A stretch of 64,000 nucleotides of DNA from FEN-1219 sp035548835 (GTDB taxonomy: Bacteria; Pseudomonadota; Gammaproteobacteria; Steroidobacterales; Rariloculaceae), in assembly GCA_035548835.1 (NCBI GenBank), contig DASZSB010000094.1:1-64000 (forward strand), given 5' to 3'. How positions within the stretch are numbered: position 1 is the first letter of the stretch; each line of letters starts with the position of its first letter. The notes under the pieces are model-generated. The model ran no database searches. It was not told the origin of the DNA and worked only from the letters and a program-made list of their open reading frames with translations. Position numbers and translations under genes: made by a program. This document shows, in pieces, positions 10,701 to 24,585 of the stretch.

Positions 10701-12007
10701 GCGGCCACCTGCGGCAGGTCGTCCACGATGCTCCGGCCCTTGTTCTCGACCATGTACTCGAACTCGTGGCGGAAGTGCTTGATGAAGCTCTGCACGGGCC
10801 ACGCGGCGGCGTCGCCGAGCGCGCAGATCGTGTGGCCTTCGATCTTGTTGGCGACGTCGACCAGCATGTCGATGTCCGCCTTCGTGCCCTTGCCGTCGAT
10901 GATGCGGTCGAGCACGCGGTGCAGCCAGCCCGTGCCCTCGCGGCACGGCGTGCATTGCCCGCACGACTCGGCGTGGTAGAAGCGCGCGAGCCTGCGCAGC
11001 GTCTTGACCATGCACGTGGTCTCGTCCATCACGATCGTGGCGCAGGTGCCGAGCCCCGAGCCCGCCGCGCGGATCGTGTCGAAGTCCATCGTGAGCGTCA
11101 TCATCTTCTCGGCCGGCACCACCGGGCAGGAGGATCCACCCGGGATCACGGCCTTGAGCTTCCGGCCACCGCGCACTCCGCCCGCAATCTCGAGCAGCTC
11201 GGGGAACGGAATGCCGAGAGGCAGCTCGTAGTTGCCGGGCTTCGCGACGTGACCCGACATCGAGAAGATGGCGGTGCCACCCGAGCCCTTCACGCCAAGG
11301 TCCGCGAACCACTGCGCGCCCTTGCGCAGGATGGTCGGGATCGACGCGATGCTCTGGGTGTTGTTGATCGTGGTGGGCTGACCGTACAGACCGAAGTTGG
11401 CCGGGAACGGCGGCTTGAAGCGCGGCTTGCCCTGCTTGCCTTCGAGCGATTCCAGCAGCGCGGTTTCCTCGCCGCAGATGTAGGCGCCGGCGCCGACGAA
11501 CGTGTAGATGTCCTGATCGATGCCGGAACCCTGGATGTTCTTGCCGAGCAGTCCCGCGGCATAGGCTTCCTTCAGCGCGGCCTCGAAGCGCGGGATCGGC
11601 TCGTCCATGAACTCGCCGCGGATGTAGTTGTAGGCCACGGTCGCGCCGATGGCGTAGCTCTCGAGCGCGAGTCCCTCGACGAGCGCGTGCGGGTTGAAGC
11701 GCAGGATGTCGCGGTCGTGGCAGGTGCCGGGCTCGCTCTCGTCGGAGTTGCAGACCAGGTACTTCTGCATCGGCGCCGTGCGCGGCATGAAGCTCATCTT
11801 CACGCCCGTCGGGAAACCCGCGCCGCCGCGGCCGCGCAGGCCCGACTTCTTGACCTCTTCGATGATCGCGTCGCGCGTGAGCTCCCCACGCAGCACCTTC
11901 TGCCAGGATTCGTAGCCGCCGATCTTGCGATAGTTCTCGAGCGAGTACGGCTCTTTGTCGAACTTCAGCGTTTCGTAGCAGACGAGGTTTGTCGGTCGCG
12001 CAGCCAC
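10697..12007 (-). CDS. nuoF: NADH:quinone oxidoreductase subunit F (NADH and FMN binding)
   Basis: The 436-residue subunit that oxidises NADH. The glycine-rich nucleotide/FMN segment RGRGGAGFPTGVKM is near residue 60, followed by AYICGEETALLESLEGKQG, and the N3 cluster ligands lie in ESCGQCTPCREGT near residue 350. The start is a GTG four bases after nuoE. Length is typical. Confidence 0.97.
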   Translation of the reverse strand: MAARPTNLVCYETLKFDKEPYSLENYRKIGGYESWQKVLRGELTRDAIIEEVKKSGLRGRGGAGFPTGVKMSFMPRTAPMQKYLVCNSDESEPGTCHDRDILRFNPHALVEGLALESYAIGATVAYNYIRGEFMDEPIPRFEAALKEAYAAGLLGKNIQGSGIDQDIYTFVGAGAYICGEETALLESLEGKQGKPRFKPPFPANFGLYGQPTTINNTQSIASIPTILRKGAQWFADLGVKGSGGTAIFSMSGHVAKPGNYELPLGIPFPELLEIAGGVRGGRKLKAVIPGGSSCPVVPAEKMMTLTMDFDTIRAAGSGLGTCATIVMDETTCMVKTLRRLARFYHAESCGQCTPCREGTGWLHRVLDRIIDGKGTKADIDMLVDVANKIEGHTICALGDAAAWPVQSFIKHFRHEFEYMVENKGRSIVDDLPQVAA

Positions 12008-12011
12008 TGCC

Positions 12012-12518
12012 CTAGTCCTTCACAGCGTCGAGAATCTCGTCGATCTTCTTCGGCGTCAGATTCTCGTGGTAGACGTGGTCGACCATCATCATGGGCGCGC
12101 CGCAGCACGCCGCGAGACATTCTTCTTCGACCTTGAGATAGAACTTGCCGTCCGACGTGCTCTGCCCCGCCTTGATGCCGAGCTTCTTCTCGACGTACGC
12201 GAGGATGTCGTCGCCGCCGCACAGCATGCAGGAGATGTTCGTGCACACGGAGATGCTGTGCCGGCCCACGGGCTTCGTCTCGAACATCGAGTAGAACGAG
12301 GCCACTTCGAAGACCTGGATCGGCGGCAGCTTCAGGTACTCGGCGACGGCCGTCATGAGCTCGGGCGTGAGGTACCCCTTGTTCTCGTGCTGAACGGCAT
12401 GCAGCGCGCCGATCACGGCCGAGCGCTGCCGGCCCGGCGGGAACTTCGCGACCCAATGGTCGATCTCCTCGCGCACGTGCGCGGACAGGAGGCCATTGCT
12501 GCTCGAGTGCTCGCTCAT
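12012..12518 (-). CDS. nuoE: NADH:quinone oxidoreductase subunit E (2Fe-2S)
   Basis: A 168-residue thioredoxin-like ferredoxin subunit. The four cluster ligands are visible in two pairs: CTNISC in the first half of the fold and CLAACC further on. It forms the NADH-dehydrogenase module with nuoF and nuoG. The ATG overlaps the nuoD stop by four bases. Confidence 0.96.
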   Translation of the reverse strand: MSEHSSSNGLLSAHVREEIDHWVAKFPPGRQRSAVIGALHAVQHENKGYLTPELMTAVAEYLKLPPIQVFEVASFYSMFETKPVGRHSISVCTNISCMLCGGDDILAYVEKKLGIKAGQSTSDGKFYLKVEEECLAACCGAPMMMVDHVYHENLTPKKIDEILDAVKD

Positions 12519-13768
12519 CGGTCGATCTCGCCGAACACGATGTCCTGCGTGCCGATCACGGCGACGACGTCGGCCAGCATGTGGCCCACGACCATCTCGT
12601 TCAACGCCGACAGGTGGGCGAAGCCGGGTGCGCGCACCTTGAGCCGGTACGGCTTGTTGGAGCCGTCCGACACGAGATACACGCCGAACTCACCCTTGGG
12701 GTGCTCCACCGCCGCGTAGGCTTCGCCTTCCGGAACGTTGTAGCCCTCGGTGAAGAGTTTGAAGTGGTGGATCAGGGACTCCATGTCGTCCTTCATCTCG
12801 ATCCGCCGGGGCGGCGCCACTTTGTGGTCCTCGATCATCACGGGACCCGGGTTCGCCTTAAGCCAGTCCACGCACTGTTTGATGATGCGATTCGATTGGC
12901 GCATCTCCTCGACGCGCACGAGGTAGCGGTCGTAGCAGTCGCCGTTCACGCCGACGGGGATGTCGAAGTCGAGGTTCGCGTAGACCTCGTAGGGCTGCTT
13001 CTTGCGCAGGTCCCAGGCGATGCCGGAGCCGCGCAGCATCGGGCCGGAGAAGCCGAGCTGCATCGCTCGCTCCGGCGATACGACGCCGATGTTGACCGTG
13101 CGCTGCTTCCAGATGCGGTTGTCCGTCAGCAGCGTCTCGTACTCGTCGACGTTCTTCGGGAAGCGCTTCGTGAAGTCGTCGATGAAGTCGAGCAGCGAGC
13201 CGCTGCGCGCGGCGTTCATCCCCTCTATCTCTTTCGCGCTACGACCGGGTGCCGGCTGGTACTTCGGCATGCGCTCGGGCAGGTCGCGATAGACCCCACC
13301 GGGCCGGTAGTACGTGGCGTGCATGCGCGTGCCGGAGACCGCCTCGTAGCAGTCCATGAGGTCTTCGCGCTCGCGGAAGCAGTACAGGAACATGGCCATC
13401 GCACCGATGTCGAGGCCGTGCGCGCCGAGCCACATCAGGTGGTTCAGAATGCGTGTTATCTCGTCGAACATCACGCGGATGTACTGCGCCCGCAGCGGCG
13501 GCGTGATGCCGAGCAGCCGTTCGATCGCGAGCACGTAGCCATGCTCGTTGCACATCATCGAGACGTAATCGAGCCGGTCCATGTAGCCGATCGACTGATT
13601 GAACGGCTTGCTCTCGGCCAGCTTCTCCGTGGCGCGATGCAGCAGACCGACGTGCGGATCGGCTTTCTGGATGACTTCGCCGTCCATTTCGAGCACGAGG
13701 CGCAGCACGCCGTGCGCAGCCGGATGCTGCGGACCGAAGTTCAGAGTGAAGTTTTGAATCTCAGGCAT
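12515..13768 (-). CDS. nuoD: NADH:quinone oxidoreductase subunit D
   Basis: A 417-residue 49-kDa-type subunit related to the large subunit of NiFe hydrogenases. It lines the quinone-reduction pocket with nuoB. The N-terminal stretch NFGPQHPAAHGVLRL contains the conserved histidine near the quinone headgroup, and HVGLLHRATEKL follows. It is a separate gene from nuoC, unlike the nuoCD fusion of E. coli. The ATG overlaps the end of nuoC by eight bases. Confidence 0.97.
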   Translation of the reverse strand: MPEIQNFTLNFGPQHPAAHGVLRLVLEMDGEVIQKADPHVGLLHRATEKLAESKPFNQSIGYMDRLDYVSMMCNEHGYVLAIERLLGITPPLRAQYIRVMFDEITRILNHLMWLGAHGLDIGAMAMFLYCFREREDLMDCYEAVSGTRMHATYYRPGGVYRDLPERMPKYQPAPGRSAKEIEGMNAARSGSLLDFIDDFTKRFPKNVDEYETLLTDNRIWKQRTVNIGVVSPERAMQLGFSGPMLRGSGIAWDLRKKQPYEVYANLDFDIPVGVNGDCYDRYLVRVEEMRQSNRIIKQCVDWLKANPGPVMIEDHKVAPPRRIEMKDDMESLIHHFKLFTEGYNVPEGEAYAAVEHPKGEFGVYLVSDGSNKPYRLKVRAPGFAHLSALNEMVVGHMLADVVAVIGTQDIVFGEIDR

Positions 13769-14489
13769 TGCCCGGATCCTTGAGATCGGCCTGGTAGCGG
13801 TTGTCGTCGCGAATGACTTTCGGCACCAGCGTCCGCGGCTCGATGCTGACGGGCTCGTACACGACGCGGCCCTGCTCCGGGTCGTAACGCATCTCGACGT
13901 TGCCGGTCAGCGGGAAGTCCTTGCGGAACGGGTGGCCGATGAAGCCGTAGTCGGTCAGCAGGCGGCGCAGATCCGGGTGACCACGGAACAGGATGCCATA
14001 GAGGTCGAAGGCCTCGCGCTCGAACCAGTCGGCGGAGTTCCACACGGGGTGCACCGAATCGACGATGGGCCGCTCGTCGCTCGCACAGAACGTCTTCAGA
14101 CGCAGCCGCGCGTTGTGCGTGATCGACAGCAGGTGGTACACGACGGCAAAGCGTCCCGCGGGCTTGTAGCCGATCGGATCGATGTCGTCGACGGGCGGCG
14201 CGACACCGCGGAACGCGCCGCGGCTGAAGCCTGTGCCCGTCGCGCTCTCCGTCTGCCACTCGTCGCGGCCGTAGGCCTGATAGTCGACGCCGCAGACGTC
14301 CATGAGCATTTCGAACCTGAGCTCCGGCGCGTCGCGCAGCGTGCGCGCGACCTCGAGCAGGTCCGCCGGCGCCACCTTGTAGCCGAGCTCGGCCGTGCTC
14401 GTCGGCAGACGCTCGACACGGGCGCCGAGCTTGCCCTCGACTGCGGCGGCCAGCGCCGCGTACTTCGGAGTGAGGTCCCTCTGCTGCAT
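13761..14489 (-). CDS. nuoC: NADH:quinone oxidoreductase subunit C
   Basis: A 242-residue 30-kDa-type subunit of the peripheral arm. The C-terminal family signature ERE-AFDLYGILFRGHPDLRR-LTDYGF-GHPFRKDFPL is present across residues of the second half. The reading frame is open upstream through nuoB, so I placed the start at the ATG (MQQRDLTPKY) that shares one base with the nuoB stop. This gives the usual family length. Confidence 0.95.
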   Translation of the reverse strand: MQQRDLTPKYAALAAAVEGKLGARVERLPTSTAELGYKVAPADLLEVARTLRDAPELRFEMLMDVCGVDYQAYGRDEWQTESATGTGFSRGAFRGVAPPVDDIDPIGYKPAGRFAVVYHLLSITHNARLRLKTFCASDERPIVDSVHPVWNSADWFEREAFDLYGILFRGHPDLRRLLTDYGFIGHPFRKDFPLTGNVEMRYDPEQGRVVYEPVSIEPRTLVPKVIRDDNRYQADLKDPGNA

Positions 14490-14992
14490 CAGCGCGCGAT
14501 CGTCTGGGTGCGCCGGATCTTCTGTTGCAGCTGAATGATGCCGAACAGCAGGGCTTCCGCCGTCGGCGGGCAGCCGGGCACGTACACGTCCACGGGCACG
14601 ATGCGATCGCAGCCGCGAACCACCGAATACGAATAGTGATAGTAGCCGCCGCCGTTGGCGCACGAGCCCATCGAGATGACCCAGCGGGGCTCGGGCATCT
14701 GGTCGTACACCTTGCGCAGCGCCGGTGCCATCTTGTTGACCAGAGTGCCCGCCACGATCATGACGTCGGACTGGCGCGGACTCGGGCGGAAGATGACTCC
14801 GAAGCGGTCGAGGTCGTAACGCGACGCGCCGGCGTGCATCATCTCGACCGCGCAACAGGCCAGCCCGAACGTGACCGGCCACAGCGAGCCCGTGCGGGCC
14901 CAGTTCATCAGCGCGTCGACCTGGGTGACGAAGAAGCCCTTCTCCATCACCTCCGACACGTTGATCGGTGAATTCTCGACGCTCAGTCCCAC
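14489..14992 (-). CDS. nuoB: NADH:quinone oxidoreductase subunit B (cluster N2)
   Basis: A 167-residue subunit that holds the terminal cluster N2 next to the quinone site. Ligand cysteines are in FGLACCAVEMMHA, GSCANGGG and VPGCPPTAEALL. The ATG-less N-terminus is best explained by a GTG start (VGLSVENSPINV) that overlaps the last codons of nuoA by ten bases. The longer upstream frame is antisense-like sequence across nuoA. Confidence 0.95.
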   Translation of the reverse strand: MGLSVENSPINVSEVMEKGFFVTQVDALMNWARTGSLWPVTFGLACCAVEMMHAGASRYDLDRFGVIFRPSPRQSDVMIVAGTLVNKMAPALRKVYDQMPEPRWVISMGSCANGGGYYHYSYSVVRGCDRIVPVDVYVPGCPPTAEALLFGIIQLQQKIRRTQTIAR

Positions 14993-15339
14993 TCCAACGC
15001 TCCCTTGCGCCACTCGTAGACGAAACCCACCACGAGCACTGTCAGGAAGATGCCCATCGCCACGAGACCGAAAGTGCCTATCGACCGCAGGGATACGGCC
15101 CACGGGAACAGGAACGCGATCTCGAGATCGAAAATGATGAACAGGATCGCCACGAGGTAGTAGCGAACGTCGAAGCGCATGCGGGTGTCTTCGAAGGCGT
15201 CGAAGCCGCACTCGTAGGGCGCCAGCTTCGCGGGGTCCTTGCGGCCGCGGCCGAAGGTGAACCCGAGGGTCAACAGAACTACGCTCGCAACGCCGGCAAT
15301 GCCGAGGAAGATCAGGATCGGTGCGTAATTTACGAGCAT
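14983..15339 (-). CDS. nuoA: NADH:quinone oxidoreductase subunit A
   Basis: First gene of the operon. A 118-residue, three-helix membrane subunit. The loop between helices 1 and 2 carries the family signature (KLAPYECGFDAFEDTRMRFDVRYY), which contacts the quinone chamber. It begins at an ATG 82 bases after the tRNA-Leu 3' end. I did not find a convincing promoter in that gap, so the operon may be read from further upstream. Confidence 0.96.
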   Translation of the reverse strand: MLVNYAPILIFLGIAGVASVVLLTLGFTFGRGRKDPAKLAPYECGFDAFEDTRMRFDVRYYLVAILFIIFDLEIAFLFPWAVSLRSIGTFGLVAMGIFLTVLVVGFVYEWRKGALEWD

Positions 15340-15421
15340 AGTCCCTAGCGCGCGCGCAACCGGCGCGGATTGTAGCAGCCGCGCCGCCGAGTATCACCGA
15401 TTTTTCCTGCCGAAAGTTTGG

Positions 15422-15506
15422 TGGTGCCCACGGTCGGACTCGAACCGACACAGCTTTCGCCACTACCCCCTCAAGATAGCGTGTCTACCAATTCCACCAC
15501 GTGGGC
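15422..15506 (-). tRNA. leuU: tRNA-Leu (GAG)
   Basis: An 85-base class II tRNA with a long variable arm, GAG anticodon in CTTGAGG, G18G19-containing D loop (GGAATTGGTAGAC), T-loop GGTTCGAGTCC and an encoded CCA. It sits four bases after secG on the same strand, the same position as leuU after secG in E. coli, and before nuoA. Confidence 0.96.
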
Positions 15507-15510
15507 GCGT

Positions 15511-15924
15511 CTACTTGTTCTCGTTTGCCGGTTCCGGGGCCGGGGCCGGCGTGCTCGGCAACGCGGGCAACTCGCTCGTCGGCGCAGGGGCCGGGGGCGG
15601 AGTTGCCGGCGCAGCCGGAGCTGCGGGCGCCGGCTGCGAGGTCTGCGGCGAGGCCGAGCCCTGCTCCAGCAGGCTCGTCGGTGCCGTACCACGCTGCGTC
15701 GCGAGGTACGCGAGCGTCAGGCTCGTCACGAAGAACAGTGTCGCGAGGACTGCTGTCGCCCGCGAGAAAAAGGTGGCCGAGCCGCGCGCGCCGAACACCG
15801 TGCCCGATGCGCCGGCGCCGAAGCCGGTGCCGGCGTCGGCCCCCTTGCCCCGCTGCAGCAGCACGAGGCCGACGATCAGTGCCGCGATCAGCACATGCAC
15901 TATGAGCACGATGGTATGCAACAT
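15511..15924 (-). CDS. secG: Protein-export membrane protein SecG
   Basis: A 137-residue subunit of the SecYEG translocon. Two transmembrane helices flank a short loop that contains the family motif LLQRGKGADAGTGFG, then a low-complexity tail of Ala, Pro and Thr (about 60 residues) ends the protein. The tail is longer than the core needs and probably disordered. Start chosen at ATG (MLHTIVLIVHVL) with an AGGAAG ribosome-binding site; the frame is open upstream through tpiA. It follows tpiA by 16 bases. Confidence 0.92.
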   Translation of the reverse strand: MLHTIVLIVHVLIAALIVGLVLLQRGKGADAGTGFGAGASGTVFGARGSATFFSRATAVLATLFFVTSLTLAYLATQRGTAPTSLLEQGSASPQTSQPAPAAPAAPATPPPAPAPTSELPALPSTPAPAPEPANENK

Positions 15925-15940
15925 TTCCGCTAACTTCCTG

Positions 15941-16699
15941 CTAGGCGGCCGCGCGGAATATTTCGAGGAACTCCGCGGCCACCAGTGAGGCGCCTCCGAC
16001 CAACCCGCCGTCGATGTCGTCCATGGCAAACAGGTTGCGGGCGTTTGCGCCTTTGACGCTGCCACCGTAAAGGATGGTCAGGCCGGCCGCAATTGTAGCA
16101 TCACGACCGGCGATCATCGCGCGGATCAGCGCATGGACTTCCTGCGCCTGCTCGGGCGTCGCCGTGCGCCCGGTGCCGATAGCCCACACGGGCTCGTAGG
16201 CAATCACGGCCTCGGCGAAAGCGGACACGCCCGCGGCATCGAGCACCGCCGTCATCTGCCGCTGCACCGTGGAAGCGGTCTGACCCGCCTCGCGCTGCTC
16301 GAGCGTTTCCCCGACGCAAAGGATCGGCACGAGACCGGCCTGTTGCGCGAGCATGAACTTGTGGGCGACCGCGGCATCAGTCTCGCCGTAGAGGGCGCGC
16401 CGCTCCGAATGCCCGACGATCACGTGGCTGCAGCCGACATCCCGCAGCATCGCGCCCGAAACCTCGCCCGTGAAAGCGCCCGCGCCCGGCCGGTTCGACA
16501 GATCCTGGGCTCCGAGCGCGATGCCGCTGCCCTGGAGCCAATCCTTCACGACCGGCACGTAGACGAACGGCGGGCACAGCAACATGGATGCGTTCGGGCT
16601 CGGCCCCGCTCCCGCGCGCAGCGCCGCCACGAGCTGACGGCTCTCGCCGAGCGAGCCGTTCATCTTCCAATTGCCAGCAATCAGTAACTTACGAGCCAC
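15941..16699 (-). CDS. tpiA: Triosephosphate isomerase
   Basis: Interconverts dihydroxyacetone phosphate and glyceraldehyde 3-phosphate in the cytosol. A 252-residue TIM barrel with the substrate lysine in GNWKMNG at the N-terminus, the catalytic histidine in HVIVGHSERR, the catalytic glutamate in IAYEPVWAIGTG, and the phosphate-binding ILYGGSVKGANA near the end. GTG start with no clear Shine-Dalgarno. Placed between glmM and secG, as in Xanthomonas-type genomes. Confidence 0.97.
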   Translation of the reverse strand: MARKLLIAGNWKMNGSLGESRQLVAALRAGAGPSPNASMLLCPPFVYVPVVKDWLQGSGIALGAQDLSNRPGAGAFTGEVSGAMLRDVGCSHVIVGHSERRALYGETDAAVAHKFMLAQQAGLVPILCVGETLEQREAGQTASTVQRQMTAVLDAAGVSAFAEAVIAYEPVWAIGTGRTATPEQAQEVHALIRAMIAGRDATIAAGLTILYGGSVKGANARNLFAMDDIDGGLVGGASLVAAEFLEIFRAAA

Positions 16700-16799
16700 C
16701 GGAGTGTCGCCGTGACGGGTTTGGAGCCGAAGCGGGCCGGAAGCTTAAGGGCCGCGGCCCCCCAAACGCAACGCCGCGCCGCAGCGTGCGGCTCGCCGA

Positions 16800-18143
16800 T
16801 CAGCCCGCAACGCCGAACGAGTCGCGCACGGAATCGGCCAGGCGCTCCGCCAGCGCACTGACCTGGTCCTCGTTCTCGCCTTCGACCATCACGCGGATCA
16901 CGGGCTCCGTGCCGGAGGCGCGCAGCACGACGCGCCCGCGAGCGCCGAGCTCCGACTCGACCTGGTCGACCGCCTCGCGGATCGCCGGGTCGTCGGTCGG
17001 ATCGGCCATCTGTTTGACCTTGACGTTCAACAGGACCTGCGGGAACTGCACCATTCCGGCGGCCAGCTCGCTGAGGGGCCGACCTGTGCGCTCCATGACC
17101 GCCAGCACCTGCAGCGCCGTGATCAACCCGTCGCCGGTCGTGGTGCGGTCGAGACAGATGACGTGACCGGACGTCTCGCCGCCGATGATCCCACCGCATT
17201 CCTTCAGCATCGCGAGAACGTGACGATCGCCGACCTTCGACCGGCGGAACTCGACCCCGAGATCGTGCAGTGCGACCTCGAGCCCGAGATTGCTCATGAC
17301 CGTCCCGACCACGGGGCCACGCAGTGCCCCCTCGCTGTAGCGGTCGCGCGCCAGAATGTAGAGCAGCTGGTCGCCGTCGATCAGGTTGCCCCGCTCGTCC
17401 ACCATCACGACACGGTCGCCGTCGCCATCGAGGGCCAGGCCGACGTGTGCACGCACACCCGTGACGGTGAGTTTCAGCAAGTCGGGTCGCGTCGAGCCAC
17501 AGCCATCGTTGATGTTGCGGCCGTTCGGCGAACACCCCACCGGAACAACGTCCGCGCCGAGGTCCGACATCACGCGCGGAGCCACCTTGTAGGCCGCTCC
17601 GTGGGAGGCATCGACGACGATCTTGAAATCGTCGAACCCCATGCCTGCGGGGATCGTCCCCTTGCAGAACTCCATGTAGTCGCTGCGTGCGGAGGCCGCC
17701 GTCCGCGCCTGGCCCAGCGCGCGCGAATCGCGCGTGCTGGGCGTCTCGTCGAGACCCGCCTCGATGGCTTCTTCCAGCGCATCGGACAGCTTCTCGCCTT
17801 CCGCGTCGAAGAATTTGATGCCGTTGTCGTAGTAGGGATTGTGCGAGGCGCTGATCACGATGCCGAAATCGGCACCGAGCTTCTTCGTCAGATAGGCGAT
17901 GCCCGGCGTCGGCAGCGGCCCCGTGAGCATCACGTCCACGCCCGCGGCCACGAAACCGGCCTCCAGCGCGGACTCGAACATGTAGCCCGAGACGCGCGTG
18001 TCCTTGCCGATCAGAACCGTGCCACCGCGTGGCGCCAGCACCCGCGCCGCCGCACTGGCCAGTCGCAAAGCGAAGTCCACGGTCATGGGCGGCGTGCCGA
18101 CCTGACCGCGGATGCCGTCCGTGCCGAAGTAACGCCTAGCCAT
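16800..18143 (-). CDS. glmM: Phosphoglucosamine mutase
   Basis: Converts glucosamine 6-phosphate to glucosamine 1-phosphate for peptidoglycan and lipopolysaccharide precursors. 447 residues. The active phosphoserine is Ser100 in VISASHNPYYDNG, the metal loop is DGDGDRVVMVDE near residue 245, and the sugar-binding GGETSGHVI is near 325. It lies 86 bases after ftsH. The folP gene that usually sits between ftsH and glmM in gammaproteobacteria is missing here. Confidence 0.97.
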   Translation of the reverse strand: MARRYFGTDGIRGQVGTPPMTVDFALRLASAAARVLAPRGGTVLIGKDTRVSGYMFESALEAGFVAAGVDVMLTGPLPTPGIAYLTKKLGADFGIVISASHNPYYDNGIKFFDAEGEKLSDALEEAIEAGLDETPSTRDSRALGQARTAASARSDYMEFCKGTIPAGMGFDDFKIVVDASHGAAYKVAPRVMSDLGADVVPVGCSPNGRNINDGCGSTRPDLLKLTVTGVRAHVGLALDGDGDRVVMVDERGNLIDGDQLLYILARDRYSEGALRGPVVGTVMSNLGLEVALHDLGVEFRRSKVGDRHVLAMLKECGGIIGGETSGHVICLDRTTTGDGLITALQVLAVMERTGRPLSELAAGMVQFPQVLLNVKVKQMADPTDDPAIREAVDQVESELGARGRVVLRASGTEPVIRVMVEGENEDQVSALAERLADSVRDSFGVAG

Positions 18144-18229
18144 GATCGCCTCCCACCGAGCCTGCGTTTGGATCGCCCGCTATTGTAGTGGGGAGCGCAG
18201 TCGCGAAGTGTGTCGGCCGCCGGCGGCCC

Positions 18230-20149
<1,920 letters not shown>

Positions 20150-20200
20150 TGCGTTACCTCGCGAAACCGCCCCCGCGACTCCCTGTGACCGAAGACCCTA

Positions 20201-20824
20201 CTACATCCCATAGGATCTGGCCAGCAAATAAATCTCGCGGCTTTCCGGCCGCGAGGCCTTGGGCTTGATCGTCTTCACAACGGCGAAATGCCGGCGCAGC
20301 TCGCGTGTGAGGTTGTCGATGCCTTCGCCCTGAAACGCCTTCATCAGCAAGTCGCCACCGGGCCTCAGCACCTCGGTGGCGAACACCAGCGCCTCATCGA
20401 GCAGCGCGAGACTGCGAGGCTGATCGATGGCGCGATTGCCACTGATGTTGGGCGCCATGTCCGACATTACAAGATCGACCGGAGCCCCCCCGAGCAGCTG
20501 CTTCAGCGCTGCCACCGTCTCGGGCAAGGTGAAGTCCGCCTGCACGAAGTCGACGCCGGGAATGACGTCCATCGGCAGCAGATCGACGGCGACCACACGG
20601 CCGCCGGGCTGCACCAGACGCGCAGCCAGCTGACTCCAGCTGCCGGGCGCGGAACCCAGATCGACGCAGACGACGCCGGGCTTCAGCAGGCGCTCCTTTG
20701 CCTGGATCTGCTCGAGCTTGAAAACCGCGCGCGAGCGCCAACCGGCCTTGTTGGCCTGTTCGACGTAGATGTCGCGCTCCTGGCGGGCCCGCCAGCGCTG
20801 ACTCGATCCGGTTCTGCGCGGCAT
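20201..20824 (-). CDS. rlmE: 23S rRNA 2'-O-methyltransferase RlmE
   Basis: Methylates the ribose of U2552 (E. coli numbering) in the ribosomal A-loop using S-adenosylmethionine. 207 residues. The SAM site is VCVDLGSAPGSWSQ, and the K-D-K catalytic residues of the family are found in WRSRAVFKLEQI, DLVMSDMAPNISG and DLLMKAFQGEG. It lies between greA and ftsH on one strand. The divergent yhbY gene, which normally separates rlmE and greA, is absent. Confidence 0.95.
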   Translation of the reverse strand: MPRRTGSSQRWRARQERDIYVEQANKAGWRSRAVFKLEQIQAKERLLKPGVVCVDLGSAPGSWSQLAARLVQPGGRVVAVDLLPMDVIPGVDFVQADFTLPETVAALKQLLGGAPVDLVMSDMAPNISGNRAIDQPRSLALLDEALVFATEVLRPGGDLLMKAFQGEGIDNLTRELRRHFAVVKTIKPKASRPESREIYLLARSYGM

Positions 20825-20836
20825 GACGCGGCGGCG

Positions 20837-21309
20837 TCAGACGTATTCGACGGCGCTGATCTCGTAGGAACGCTTGCCGCTCGGGGTAGCGACCTCGACC
20901 TCGTCGCCCTGCTTCTTGCCGATCAGGGCGCGAGCGATCGGTGAACCGATCGACAGCAGCCCGTTCTTGATGTCGGCTTCGTCCTCGCCGACGATCTGAT
21001 AGCGCGCCTCGCTGCCATCCTTGACGTCGACCAGATGCACGGTCGCCCCGAACACGACCTTGCCGCCGGCGTTGACGGCGGTGACGTCGATGATCTGCGC
21101 GTTGGCGAGCTTGGCCTCGATGTCGCGGATGCGCGCCTCCATGAGCCCCTGCTGCTCCTTCGCGGCATGGTATTCGGCGTTCTCTTTCAGGTCGCCGTGC
21201 GCTCTGGCGGTCGCGATCGCCGCCGTGATCTTCGGCCGCTCCTCGAACTTGAGCCGCCGGAGCTCTTCCTTCAATTGTGCGGCGCCGCGCGCCGTCAGTG
21301 GCACTTTGC

Positions 21310-21313
<4 letters not shown>
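20837..21313 (-). CDS. greA: Transcription elongation factor GreA
   Basis: Rescues backtracked RNA polymerase by stimulating transcript cleavage. A 158-residue protein with an N-terminal coiled coil tipped by acidic residues (ARAHGDLKENAEYHAAKEQQ) and a C-terminal FKBP-like domain (GEDEADIKNGLLSIGSPIARALIGK). The start is TTG (MSKVPLTARG). It overlaps the carB stop (TTGA) and has a perfect GGAGG seven bases upstream, so the longer frame is rejected. Translationally coupled to carB. Confidence 0.94.
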
Positions 21314-24534
<3,221 letters not shown>

Positions 24535-24585
24535 TACTCGACCTGACTTCCAGCGTTAATCGTCACTTTGTTGAATCGGAAACAT

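Noticed and set aside
15418..15933. Plus-strand frame beginning VVPTVGLEPTQLS across tRNA-Leu and secG antisense
   Set aside because: The characteristic start is a translated antisense tRNA; the rest is antisense to secG.
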